64,000 nt of DNA from Heterostelium album PN500. Lineage: Eukaryota > Evosea > Eumycetozoa > Acytosteliales > Acytosteliaceae. Position numbers and translations under genes: made by a program. A model generated the notes under the pieces. That model saw nothing but the letters and a program-made list of their open reading frames with translations. It ran no database searches and was not told where the DNA came from. The stretch's first letter is position 1. Every line of letters begins with the position of its first letter. Location: NCBI RefSeq assembly GCF_000004825.1, contig NW_008805074.1, positions 682,001-746,000 on the forward strand, written 5' to 3'. Below are positions 1 to 11,954 of this stretch, in pieces.

Positions 1-375
1 AAATTTAAACTTTAGATCTATAAAAAAAGGAAAACAAAACTATTTATAAAAATATTATTAACTAAAAAAATATATATGAAAACTATAATAATTTTAATAC
101 TATTATAATAAATATATATATAAACTGAGAAATAAAATTAGGTTAAATAGGAAACAATGAACAAATGATTTATGAATTGATTGATGAGATGAGTAGAGAA
201 GGAAGAGTGTGATTTAATTTAAAATTAGTTTTTAGTTATAACAATGTAATTACTTAAAATTAATTTAGAACTCACCTATGTGTGTGTGTTGTGTTTGGGC
301 TTATAACCACCAGATGTAACCAACGAATTGATTGGGTGATTTGATGTCAAGTGAAGAGTGTCAGTGGGTGCAGAT

Positions 376-600
376 TTAGTGTTTACCACCAAGATAGATA
401 CCACCGAACTGAAAATAAATAAATAAATAAAAAGTGATATTTGATTTTTGATACAAAATGATATTTAACAGTATTCCTCTGCTTTTTCTTGGCGATCTTT
501 TTAATTTTCAACTGTTGAAACTCACCAAACTTAAACCAAAAATATAAAGTCGTGAGTTGAGTAGTCAGCTACTTACCCCATTATTTTAGAGGAAATTTCT
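376..600 (-). other. Possible spliced exons of an unidentified minus-strand gene
   Basis: Read on the minus strand, a strong polypyrimidine-rich acceptor ends in TTTTCAG at 409-410. It is followed by the in-frame peptide FGGIYLGGKH and a stop (408-376). Upstream on the same strand are two donor-like sites: GTGAGT near 525 and GTAAGT near 575, the latter right after an ATG. Between them a basic peptide, FGEFQQLKIKKIAKKKQRN, is open. I could not build one model that satisfies every phase, and an alternative frame through the same exon stays open to about 282. It may be a tiny basic protein or a spliced non-coding RNA. The family is not recognised. Confidence 0.25.
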
Positions 601-678
601 CAATAGATTAGAGAAACTAAAATTATCAAAAAAAAAAAAAAAAACGAACAATGCCAAAACGTGTCACAAATGTCAAAT

Positions 679-723
679 GTAACCCACCTTTCGATTTGAT
701 AAGAAAACAATTAGGCGGGTTAC
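679..723. repeat. Inverted repeat / hairpin
   Basis: GTAACCCACC at 679-688 pairs with GGCGGGTTAC at 714-723: nine of ten pairs, with one A-C mismatch, around a 25-nt AT-rich loop. The arms are far more GC-rich than their surroundings. It could be the stem of a small RNA or a binding site. I see no conserved dictyostelid class I RNA motif in it. Confidence 0.4.
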
Positions 724-1414
724 AATTAAGGAAAAAAAAAAATTAAAAAAAAAGTCAAAAAACAAAAATAAAAATAAATATTTTCCCTCCCATTTTCTTT
801 TACAACGATTTCATTATTTTAAAAAAAAATTTAAATGTAACTGATAAATCAATGAATCATACGCGATTTTAGGATCTTGATTGACGTCAATCTACACCAT
901 GTTTATTATGATTCGATACATTTTATAAGGTTGTCGTGTTCATTCATCAATGCCAAAAAAAAATTTTCATTTCCAAAAACAAACAACAATGCAATAAATT
1001 AAATTATATTTTTAGTGGTTATGTCTTGTTTCGCAAGATATTCTCACTAATACTCATATATGAGAAATATCCTTGGAATTTTATTTTGAATACACATTTT
1101 TTTATTTTTATTTTTTACTAACTTGGGTTGGAAAAAGAAGAGGTAGTCAGGTCAGATCTACTATTTCATCCATCCTTCCTTCCCTCCTCCCTGGTAAGCT
1201 TAATTAACCTTACAATTATAAAGATTGTTGTTTTATCAACTAAATTAAAATATATATACACGATCGACAACAATAGGAAGATGATGATGATGACGATGAT
1301 GAATTCATGCTTATCGGGTTGGGTTGTAATATTAATATAAAATCTTTGATATAAAATAAAAATAAAATAAAAATAAATTTGTTTTTTTTTAAAAGTTATA
1401 AAATTAATTCATTT

Positions 1415-3816
1415 TTATTTTGTATGAAGTAATTCATGAGGTGGAGAACATACTAATACTCTAATTGGTAGACTCCAATGAAGTGTGTCGACAAATGGGA
1501 TGTTGTGTTCATCGTTGTTAATGAGTACACCGACTATAGGATTGTTTTCATAGCGTTTGTGTCTTGTTGTTCCTGTAGATGCTCCACCTGTGCTTCCACC
1601 ACCACTGCCGATGAGTCCGCTTACACTAGAGTTGTTGGAGGTCGATGCACGTACACCAGGCAAACTGTTCGAACTGCTGTGTAACACGTCCTCCGAGATC
1701 ATAGCACCGCTATCCGAGCTGATATTACTCTCACTGTCACTCGGTATCTCTGAGATCACTCGATTACTCACAGACTTTGAGAGTTGTTGTAGATGTTGTG
1801 GTGGTGTAGATGGCATCGATTGTGATTGACTCAAATTATTATTATTATTATTATTGTTGTTGTTTACAGCTAAGTTTGATTGTTGTTGTTGTAATTGTTG
1901 AGGTGTTGTAGTTGTAGTTGTAGATGTAGTAGTTGTTCTTCCTAAATCTTCATTATAAGAACTACTCTTTCCAATTGATTTGGTTGATTGTAAATGATGA
2001 TGTTGTTGATGATGTTCATGTTCAATCTCCAATGAATTCGATCTCGACATACTAGAAGGTGTTGTTTGTTGGTGATAACTATTACTATTGCTATTGATAT
2101 GATGCAGTGTTTGTTGTTGCTGACCATAAGGATTCTTAACAGGTGTAACAAATTCAAACTTTAATACCCATTTTACAGACACTGCATTGATATTTCAATT
2201 AATTAGTTAGATAGATAGTTAGATTAGTTAGTTAGTTAGTTTAACTATTAATTAGTAATAAACTATTCATTCATTTCCATTCATATCATATCATACCATG
2301 TTTAGTTGAGAATTCTTGTGATGCTTCTACAGGTATATGAAACATAAAGTGAGTCTGTCTGACGTTGGTCGTATATTCATGAAGTTCACCGTAGAGTCTT
2401 CTGTTTGATTTGCTTCGAGATGACTGTTGGTATTTCGGTTCGATAGTCTCTTCACACTCTAGCTTAACCAATATCTTATAGCAAGGTATGGTTGCAATAG
2501 AGAAATCAAAGGTTCCACATACAGTGTCACCCAGTGTAAATGCTGTCTTTAATATTGAGAATGTTGCTAACTTTTCTGTTCCTTTCGATATATTAATTGA
2601 TACTGTAACAAGTGAGAGATATATATATAGATTAAACTAATTAGTAAACCAACCAACTAACCAACGAACCAAACTACTACTAATAATGATAATAATAATT
2701 ACCTGGTACAGAATATTTATTAAGCAAATCTATAACTGATTTTCTTGTATTGTTAGAGTCATATTGAGAGAGATTCTGCGGATATGGTACAGGAAAATAT
2801 TGTGATTTCTTGAATGCTGATATTGGCCATTTCGATACTATCTCTAAATCTAGAATCGATGATTAGTCAAAAGTTTAGTTAGATTTGATTGATTGATTGA
2901 AATAATTAATTTATAACTATTAGTAAGTATGTTTTTTTTGTTTAGTTTATAGATACTTTTATTTGTTTCTTGTGGTGTCTCAGTGCAACCCTCTTCGAAT
3001 TCGTGATTCGATATGTTTAGTTTGAACTTTAGTTGACGGAGTGCTGAGGCAGGTGTTAGAATACGAATTGGAATGGTGAGAATCTGTGCTGGCTGTGTAA
3101 AGAGTTGTGCTGCTATCGAGAGGAAGTAACTATATCGTAAGCTAGTTCCTTTAAACGATGGTGGTAACGATGATGGTAATGTTATATAATAAATAACTTT
3201 TATAATATAGGTAGGTAGTGTTTGTTTGTTTGTTGTTAGATTAGATCGGATTAGTTGATAACAAAAATGAATGTATGTATTGTATCTTAGTTGACGACTT
3301 ACAAGATTTAGTTTGTCCGACTGGAATTTGAATGTCGGATGCCAAGATGGTTGTCGGAGATGCAAATATCGAACGACCATTCTCACCGGTGTCGGTTATG
3401 TTTGGTAGTGAAGTGGCAGTAGATATTCCACCGAATAGACCTGGTGCACTACTCTTCTTTTGTTGTGCTTGCAGTTGTTGTTGTTGTTGCTGCTGTACTT
3501 GATATTGTTGTTGTTGTTTCTTTGATGATGATGATGATGTAGAATTCAATTTTGGCGATGAACTAGACATCCTAAAGTACTTTGGTTCAACTATCATATT
3601 TCCATAGACTTGTGTTGTAATCCATGATATCGATTCATTTATCTTATTATTACTATTGTTACTATTGTTATTACCATTACTATTATTACTACTATTATTA
3701 TTGGATATTATAATTGGAGATATCAATGATTTATTATAAATATGTATTCTACAGAATAAAGTATCACCAGGAAAGAATACAGCTGATTCTAGAACACATT
3801 CAATTGAGATTGTCAT
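1415..3816 (-). CDS. rgp1: RGP1 homologue (Ric1-Rgp1 Rab6 GEF subunit)
   Basis: Five exons on the minus strand, 3816-3303, 3196-2957, 2849-2703, 2602-2297 and 2181-1415, join in consistent phase to 657 aa. The N-terminus (ISIECVLESAVFFPGDTLFC) has the arrestin-like opening of Rgp1. The second exon carries the family signature LPPSFKGTSLRYSYFLSIAA. The fourth (KLATFSILKTAFTLGDTVCG) matches the later beta-sandwich segment. In yeast and animals Rgp1 and Ric1 together activate Ypt6/Rab6 at the Golgi; that role is inferred here. Two low-complexity inserts are visible: an Asn/Ser/Gln stretch in exon 1 and a long Ser/Thr/Gln/Asn/His linker in exon 5, before the conserved tail RYENNPIVGVLINNDEHNIP. 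These make the protein longer than animal homologues. The start is the first ATG of the conserved N-terminus. Confidence 0.85.
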
Positions 3817-4634
3817 TACTTGTTGGTGTGATCACACTGTACTGTGTTTAATATATATTTATATATCAAATAAAATATGGTGTATTATTACAGTATATTA
3901 TTATCTACCATAGATAACTCTATCTATTTTCTCGATGTTTAATTTGGTTTTATGATTGTGTAGTTTTATGATTGACTGATTTTTTTGAAATTGAATGTAA
4001 TGATAATTTAATACCCACAAAAATGTTTCACAAAACTGCTGTTTTAACTTAATAATGTCTAAGAAAAAAGTCTAAGAAAAATATGTTCATAAGGTAGGTA
4101 GTATTTCAAATAAATTGATTAGTAAACGGATATAATAAAATAAAATAATAAAAAAAGGAATTTGTTGTTTTGGAATAAGATATTCTTTTAGATTTTTAAT
4201 AATAAATTAATTTATCTACAAAATAGTAATAATATTGTTGTTGTTTGATGATGATGATGATGGTTGAATTGGAATCCGATCAAATTCAACCTCCAAATCC
4301 ATCAATTAATCTTTTATCTTGTTTTCCTATCTTTTTACTGGTAACTATTTTTCTGTACACTGATTTTCACTTTAAAAAATAATCTTTTTTTTTTTTCTTT
4401 TTGGAATTTAGCTGTTTCCAAAAAAGTAAATTGCTAAAGGAATACAGGATAATAATTGATTCATCCTCTTTTTCTTCTTCTTTCTATTTCTATTTCTATT
4501 CTATTTCTATTTCTATTTCTATTTCTCTATTTCTATTGTTTTTATATTTTTTTTTCTATCTATATTATTACTATTACTTTTTAAATCTAAATTATTTTAT
4601 TTTGGATTACATTGTTCAAATCTAACTCTCTATC
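3817..4634. other. Spacer between two minus-strand genes
   Basis: AT-rich DNA holding the 5' flank of RGP1 and the 3' flank of ABCF3. A run of TCTATT/TTCTAT repeats lies at about 4480-4540. The open frame at 4401-4625 is a by-product of that repeat. Nothing else is recognised. Confidence 0.5.
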
Positions 4635-6844
4635 TTATAGATTCCAAACTATAATTTATTAATTGAAAAAATAATGTTAGTAAACCATATAATACTTGAT
4701 AATATTAAATTTAATATTATGTGTAGTTGATTCTTACTTTGTTTCTTGTAATCACTCCAATCACCATCGAAAACCTTTACTTCCTTTGCTTCATTGTCTT
4801 CACCGTCAAAGTACCAGATTTCATCACAAACCAAAGAGATTAAACGTTCGTCGTGACTGACCATGAGAATTCCACCTTGGAATTCGTTGAGTGCCTGACA
4901 GAGGGCGTCGACAGTGTCGATATCCAAATGATTCGATGGCTCGTCCAGTAAGAGGACGTGTGGCTTGGTGTATGCGATCTGCGAGAGGACAACACGCGAC
5001 TTTTGACCTCCGGAAAGTGTGTTGACGGTACGCAGTGCGAGATCTCCGCTCAGACCAAACTTACCGAGATGGGAACGAGCGGTTTGTGGATTGGTACCGG
5101 GATAGGTTGTGAGGAAATTGTCGAGTGGCGACTTGGACAAGTCGAGCTGGTCGACGAAATGCTGTGAGAAACGCGCGAATCTCAGCTTTCCGTGGCGGAC
5201 AACGAGACCTGAGGTTTCGTTCAGCTCGCCACACAGCAGACGCAGCAGGGTGGTCTTACCGACACCGTTGGCACCGACCAACGCTACACGACTGTCCATA
5301 TCGATACCCAAGTTGAGATTCTTAAATAGCAGCTTGTCGGGACTGTAACCGAAAGAGACGTCTTGGAACTGGAGAATGGGCGGGGTGATTGGTTCAGGCT
5401 CGAGGAATTGCAGGGTGATCGTTGGGTCGTCCATCACCTCTGAGATCAAGTCCATACGCTCGAGCTGTTTGATACGCGATTGCGCCATCTTGGCACGCTT
5501 GGCATTATAACGGAAACGATCGATGAATGTCTGGATGTGTTTACGCTGTTGTTGTTGCGCGTCAAATGCACGTTGCTGTGACTTGAGACGATCGTGACGC
5601 GTCGATTCAAAGGTGGCGTAGTTACCCTTGTAGTAGTCGAGCTTACGATTGTTGAGATGAATGATATCGGTGCAAACGGCGTTCAAGAACTCACGCTGAT
5701 GAGAAACAATCACCAGAGTACGTGTCCAATTGATGAGGTAACTCTCCAGCCAGAGACAGGCAAACAAGTCCAAATGATTGGTGGGCTCGTCGAGCATCAG
5801 CACGTCGGGCTGTATGAAGAGTGCACGTGCCAGCGAGATTCTCATACGCCAACCACCAGAGAACTGCTTGGTTGGCTGCGCCTGCATTTCGTCGGTGAAT
5901 CCGAGACCGGCCAAGATGGAGGCGGCACGCGACTCGGCGGTGTGCGCGTCGATCTGGTTGAGCTTCTCGTAGATATCGGTGAGTTTCGACGAGAGATTGT
6001 TACGCTCGTTCTCTGGCATAGCATTGAGACGCGCTTCCTCCTTGAGAAGACGGTCACGCTCGACGTCCGCCTCGAGCACACAGTCGAGAACGGTGGTGTC
6101 GCTTCCGTGTACTTCCTGCTCGACGTGCAAAATCGACAAGCTGTTGGTGATCTCAATCTCACGCGATGCAATATGACGCAACAACGTTGTTTTACCGGTA
6201 CCGTTTCTTCCTATCAGACCGTACTTTCTGCCGAAATTCAAGTGGAGATCAGAGTTTATCAGCAAATCCATCTTACCGTAGTTGAGCGAGAAGTTCTCGA
6301 CGTGAATGTCACGCGACAAGTTGGTGCCACGCACCGTCGACATGAGCATTGTTTGCTGTGCTTTCATCTGCTGGATGGCGGCGAGTGCAGCGTTCTGACG
6401 GAGCACCTTTCGCTCCTCACGCGCGAGACGCGCCTCTTTACGCGCGTTATAACGACGCTCGTTCGCTTCGAGCTGCTCACGATTGACAATCGATATATTC
6501 TCCTCTGGCTTCATCCAGGCGACGGCGGCGTCGACACGGTCGTCCAGCTTCTGTAGCGATACGGGCTGAGTGAGTTGCTGGAGTGTCGACTTCTTGCCGA
6601 CCTTGACGACACCGGCCACCACCATCTTCTCGACGAGCGACTTGCACAACGAGTTGACCTCTTGATCGACGGCGACATCCTCCAAGAATGGCGACAGAAT
6701 CTCAATCAACTCGTCCATATCGTTGGTGACTGCTTCATCTTCAAACACACCACAAATGTAGTCGACAATGGTGTCATCCAATTCCGATGCCTTTGATCCC
6801 AATGTTGATTTTACAACTTCTTTAATTTGTGTTGAAACAGCCAT
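4635..6844 (-). CDS. abcf3: ABCF3/GCN20-like ABC-F ATPase
   Basis: Exon 1 (6844-4738) encodes 702 residues. A GTAAGA donor and an ATTATAG acceptor splice it to a 14-nt last exon (4648-4635) that adds IWNL, for 706 aa, close to the usual ABCF3 length. The N-terminal helical domain (about 1-90) matches the ABCF3/GCN20 type. Two nucleotide-binding domains follow: Walker A GRNGTGKTT (212-220) with signature SGGWRMRISLARAL and Walker B LMLDEPTNHLD, then GANGVGKTT (524-532) with LSGGQKSRVVLSQ and LLLDEPSNHLD. There are no membrane segments, as expected for ABC-F. GCN20-type proteins work with GCN1 at the ribosome to activate the eIF2 kinase GCN2; that role is by homology. The coding GC content is clearly above that of the flanks. 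Reading past the donor gives a spurious hydrophobic tail. Confidence 0.93.
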
Positions 6845-8457
6845 AACTTTATTCTTATTATTATTATTATTATTATTATATTATTATTATTATTATTATC
6901 CAATATTTATTTGTTTTAAATTATCTTTCTTTTATAAATCTATTTAATAATAAACAAAAAAAAAAAAAAAAAAAGTATAATAAAAATGTTTTTTAAAAAA
7001 TCAAAATAATAAAAAAAACAAAACAACCTTTAGTTTTAGTAATAAAAAGTGTTAGTTGAATATTACTAGTAATAACATAGTTGATGTTCATTAATTGCTC
7101 ATCATTTTATGATAATTAATGAATATGGTTATGATACTCACTACTTGAGAAATTTAGAATAATATACTAAAACTTTTATATTTGAATAACTATCCTATTG
7201 ATTTTTTTTTAGTTGTTCTTTGATTTTGAAAACTTTTTAATATAATAGTAGAATAATACAATTTATTACTATGAGATTACAATCAATCAAAAAAACAAAA
7301 AATCGAACATTTTATAATTAAAATAATTTGAAAAAAAAAATTGAAAAAAATTAAATTTTAAAAAGATATTCAAAAAATTTAGTCGGAAAAACGAAACTTT
7401 TGATTAGACTGTTTTTCTCACTCTGAAATCATATAAATAACTTGTTTCATTAATCTTTAGATTCATTTATTATTTAATTTATTGAAAAACAACAATTGTT
7501 CAAAGCCAACAAATTCTCATAAAGGAGGGGTGTAATTTAGAAAATAATTATAAAGATAGCGCTAGTTTTTTTTTAAGAAATGTTTGTATTGGAGGGGATC
7601 ATAGTTTGTTGACTATAGTCATTACTGGCACAACTTCAAGACGTTTCTTATCAATCTAGAACAATATTAAGGTGAACATTTCTTGTTATTGAGATCTCAA
7701 TTATTATTATTGTTGTTGTTGTTGCAATATCATACTGATTTATCCATAAACTACAAAAAATACAAAGAACACATGGAAATAAAAAAAAATGCTATAACAA
7801 CCAACCTATTTTATCAAATAACGATCTTGTTTGGTTACATGTATGGAAAGAAATATATTTGAAATCAATCCACATGTCCATATATTACATTGTTACTAAG
7901 TACACTGAATATAAATGATCATTTTACATTAATAGTATTTCTAGAAATACTACTATCTTTGATTGTATTGAAAATATTTAATATTTATATTATCAAACAC
8001 AATAAAAAATGATTCATCTCTTTTGAAAATAGTACGCGGGAATAAATCATCACTAAAAAAAATCAAATGATAATCAAATAAATGAAATCGATTTAATTAA
8101 TTCAAACGAAAAATAGTGAATTCAGATTTTCATTGTTATGTGTGGTTTTTTAGACAAAAAAATATGATAAAATCAAAAAATCCAATCAAATTAATTTTCA
8201 AAAAAAAAAAATTGTTTCTTTGAGATCTATTTTTTTGTTTTTTTTTTATTATTAAATTTTTGTCTTGTTCTGTTTAGATCACTTTTATTAAACTAATGTT
8301 AAATAATTATTAAATAAATTTGTAAACAATTAATAAATATCAACAAATTAAATACAGATATATAAACGTTTTATAAAAAGTTAATAGTTATTTATATTGT
8401 ATATAGGTAGAACAGATTTCAGTGTTTAACTACTTAAAAAAAAAAAAATTTATAAAA
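6845..8457. other. Divergent intergenic region, 1.6 kb
   Basis: This is the shared 5' region between ABCF3 (-) and the LRR gene (+), extremely AT-rich with A and T homopolymers. Two coding-like fragments stand out. On the plus strand, about 7790-7915 reads LSNNDLVWLHVWKEIYLKS before a stop. On the minus strand, about 7660-7600 reads IDKKRLEVVPVMTIVNKL and a stop behind an acceptor-like TTGTTCTAG. Neither forms a gene model; both are probably relics or chance. Confidence 0.4.
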
Positions 8458-11400
8458 ATGGCCGAGGAAATGGATCCTAGTATGTATAATAATATAATAA
8501 TATAATAATCTAAATAATTAAAAAAAGAAAATATTGATTGAAAAAAAGTGGAAAGATAATGTTATAATTTTTGAAGAAAATGTTTATTGAGTGATCTTTT
8601 TTTTTTTTTTTTGGTATTAACAACATCAAATTGAATATTGAAAATATACAGAGTTTATCGAAGATAGTCTTGGTGCTATTGGAGGTGTATTCGGTGAAGC
8701 TAATCTACATAATGTTTGGGTTGAAGCAAACAAGACAGCAGTACCAGCAGCATCAGCATTCAACAAGCGTCTCATGGTAGTCGGTAAATATAAGATGCTA
8801 TCCTTGAAGAAAGGTACATTCGGTAAATCTGTATGTAAAAGAAAAGAAATGAAATGAAAAGAAAAAGAAAAGAACGCGATCTCAAATTGAATTGAGTGTT
8901 AACATTGTCTTATCTATCAATCATTTATCAATACAGGTTGAACTTGAATTCCATCTTTATAGTATTACAGAGATAAATTATCAGGACGATGAAACCGTTG
9001 TAATTAAATATCAAGTGGAAGTAGGTGAGCAGCAACAGCATCTTGGAATAACAGTGAAGGCATCGCTCGAGAAGATTCAACAACTGATATTGGCCATCAG
9101 AACCAGTTACCGTCAAATCACCTGTGGATTCAGTGAAGAGAATATGTTCAAATTGAATTATCCACCTGAAAAGTTACTTCCATTTTCAACACCATTAGGT
9201 ATGATTTTTATTGTTTATTGTCTATATAGATAATTGTATTTTTGAATATGAGTTGATTGACAAACAACATTATTTATAAATATATATATGTATTATAGTT
9301 ATGTCAGCAGCATCAGGATATATAGATACATATATAGCACATTCATACTTTTATAAGACAATCAGTACTCTCGATTATATTAGATACATTCAAGCATTGG
9401 ATAGCAATGAAACATCGGAACTAGACTATACACATTCACCAGGAAATGATCCAACCTCTGAAATCTCATTCAATCTCTTCACAGCCATTACATCTCTACG
9501 TCATAATACTTTCTTTAAATCATTGAATCTAGCCGGTTTGCCACATGCCAACAGTAAATATCATACAATAATTGAGATACTTACAAAAAAAAAAAGAAGG
9601 TGCGAGCGTTTCTAACTATAAAATACTTTTCAATTTTATTTAGTTGTATCTGCACTGGGAATGTGTTTGGAAACAAACAAAACAATTACTAAAATCAATC
9701 TTTCCAATTTAAGAATAGAACAATCGTTTCAACCGATTGCAAATGGCTTGGTAAAGAATCCATCAAACAGAGTTCAGATGATCGATTTCTCAAAGAATAC
9801 AATCACCTATCCAGTTATGGTAACTCTTTGCGATTGTTTCTCAAAGTTACAACATGGTCTCGTTAGTTTAGATCTATCCAAATGTAATTTACAACCAAAG
9901 TAAGTACTAACGACAACTTGTTTGAAATTAAAGAAAATGTGTATTTCCAGTTTATTAATAATATTATAATAATAGAGCAATTTCAATATTATTTGAATCG
10001 TTTGAACGTAATTTTGGTATGTCTTTGGCGCTAAAGTATTTAAATTTATCATATAATAAGATGGGTGATATCGGATCACAGGCGTTGGCCGGTTGGATGT
10101 CAAAGATCAAGGGATTCCACTCGCTTCAGAATCTGGTGTTGTCCAACTGCGCTTTGAATTTCCAGATTATGGGACCACCACTTCGTGTGCTCGATGTTCC
10201 ACGTTTGAATCTCTCGGGTAATCGAATCGATCGTGAAGCATCAAAGACACTGGGATCACAGGTTTTCGACTCGGTGACAACGCTCACCGATTTGAATCTC
10301 AGTGAATGCTACCTCAATGCCCAGTCGCTCGAGGACATCTTTGTGGCGTTCAATCGCAACCGAAAGATTGCGCACTTCACAATCAATCTCTCACGAAACA
10401 GCTTGGGTGCAGGCGAAGCTTCGATACTCTCGAAATCGATCTCGGGATGTCGCTATCTAGAAGCGCTCGACATCTCTCACAACAAGCTGAATTGTCGATC
10501 GCTGATGGAGCTGATCAACGCCATCAAGAACATCGATCGATTCAACCTTCACGAGTTGAACATTGGCAATAACTATTTCACTGTTGGACCTGAGGGTGAT
10601 CAACTCTGTGGCTTGATCGCTCAGTTCATTACAAACTTCCCAACCGTTCGCACTCTCAATCTCCAAGGTGGACGTTATCCACTTGGAAAATCGCTATTCC
10701 CACTACTGGAAACACTGGTAAAGAATCAATCGTTGCGCGAAATCGATATCTCTGACAATGGACTGACAGACGCATCCGCTTCGATCGTCGGTGAAATGCT
10801 GAGATACAACAATACACTGCACTATCTCAACCTCGATAGCAATCAATTCGGATTGTCCGGCTGGACATCGATTGCACAACCACTGCTCTTTGACATCAAT
10901 CGTACATTGAATCACATGATTTTCTCCAAGACTCTCTCGAAAGCCTACACCTCAACCGAGATCCAAAACTTCTCACTTCACCAAGCGTTCAATACTCTCT
11001 CGAAAGAGAAGCGTAGCCAATTGATACAGTTGTTCCTAAAGATGCAAGACAAGCTGGCAGAGAATCGTTTCGAGGCATCGTTGGATCTCAATAGCTACGT
11101 GTCAGAGTATGCCACTCGTGTTGGATACGTCGTGCCAACCTCGGCTGACGTCGTTCCTCTCGTCCCGGTGCCCGATCATCTCTCAGCACTTCCACTTCCA
11201 CCTTCACCAATGCCCGAGAATTCCGTATTAAACAAATCACTTCAATCCACCCATCTTCATGACGGTGCCGACAAGAAGTTAGCAACTGGAAACCAGGGCT
11301 TGGTAAGCAGTACTGCAAGTACTGGATCAGTGAATGGAAACAGCAACAACAGCAACAATAACAATATTTTACCACCATCGTCGGTTGGCGTTGACCTTAA

Positions 11401-11689
11401 CAAACAAACTCATTCCAACAACGATTCTTTAGCAAATGGAATTAATAATAATAACAATACAACAACATCGGCAGCACCACCAGCACTGTTGCCAACACAG
11501 AGCTCTGACTGGCAACCCGACGAAAACAGTGAATTCGAAATTGAGCAAGTTGAAACAGGTAGCAGCTCCTACGTCAACTACGAAAGCAGCGAAGAGGAAA
11601 TTACAAATTCCGAACACGAATCATCTGACGATAAAAAGAGAAAAAAGAAATCAAAAAACAATTTCCAAAATGAAGCTGAAGTCATATGA
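8458..11689 (+). CDS. CARMIL-like leucine-rich repeat protein
   Basis: Six exons, 8458-8479, 8652-8830, 8937-9198, 9299-9553, 9644-9899 and 9976-11689, join in phase to 895 aa. Residues of exons 1-3 form a PH-like N-terminal region (GKYKMLSLKKGTFGKS, then VELEFHLYSITEINYQDDET) of the CARMIL type. Exons 4-6 carry the array of leucine-rich repeats (LNLSYNKMGDIGSQALAGWM, LDISHNKLNCRSLMELINAI and others). A helical segment follows (FNTLSKEKRSQLIQLFLKMQ), then a Pro-, Asn- and acid-rich tail ending in a lysine cluster. CARMIL proteins bind actin capping protein and myosin I at the leading edge. No capping-protein-interaction motif (LxHxTxxRPK-like) is visible in the tail, so this may be a divergent paralogue that keeps the membrane and LRR scaffold only. 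Confidence 0.75.
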
Positions 11690-11954
11690 AATATTTAAAA
11701 CAATAATAATAATAACAACAACAGCAACAACAAAAATAACAACATACAAAACAACAATAGCACTATAATTATATTATTTATTAATTAACAAAAAAAACAA
11801 AATTATTATATTACATCGACCTTTAAACAAATAAAATCAAATCAAAATAAAAATGAAATCATTAATATATATTTTCTTTGAAGTTCCTCAACAAGATCTT
11901 AACTTAAAGTTGAATATTTTTATTTAATTTCTAATGGATTATTTGAGCAATGGA

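Larger units (their letters stand above)
1..1414. other. AT-rich spacer at the left edge
   Basis: No complete protein gene is supported. The short open frames at 936-1121 and 1128-1340 are low-complexity and have no splice or domain support. The stretch does hold a possible spliced exon of a minus-strand gene (376-600) and a hairpin (679-723), both listed separately, and a TGACGTCA-type palindrome near 882-889. It lies beyond the 3' end of the minus-strand RGP1 gene. Confidence 0.5.

Noticed and set aside
936-1340. Two short open frames near the left edge
   Set aside because: Low complexity, no conserved motif, no splice support.
4401-4625. 74-codon open frame of Ser/Phe/Tyr repeats
   Set aside because: Arises from a TCTATT tandem repeat in the ABCF3 3' flank.
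5594-6556. 320-aa open frame antisense to ABCF3
   Set aside because: Shadow of the GC-richer sense coding sequence; no domain, no splice logic.
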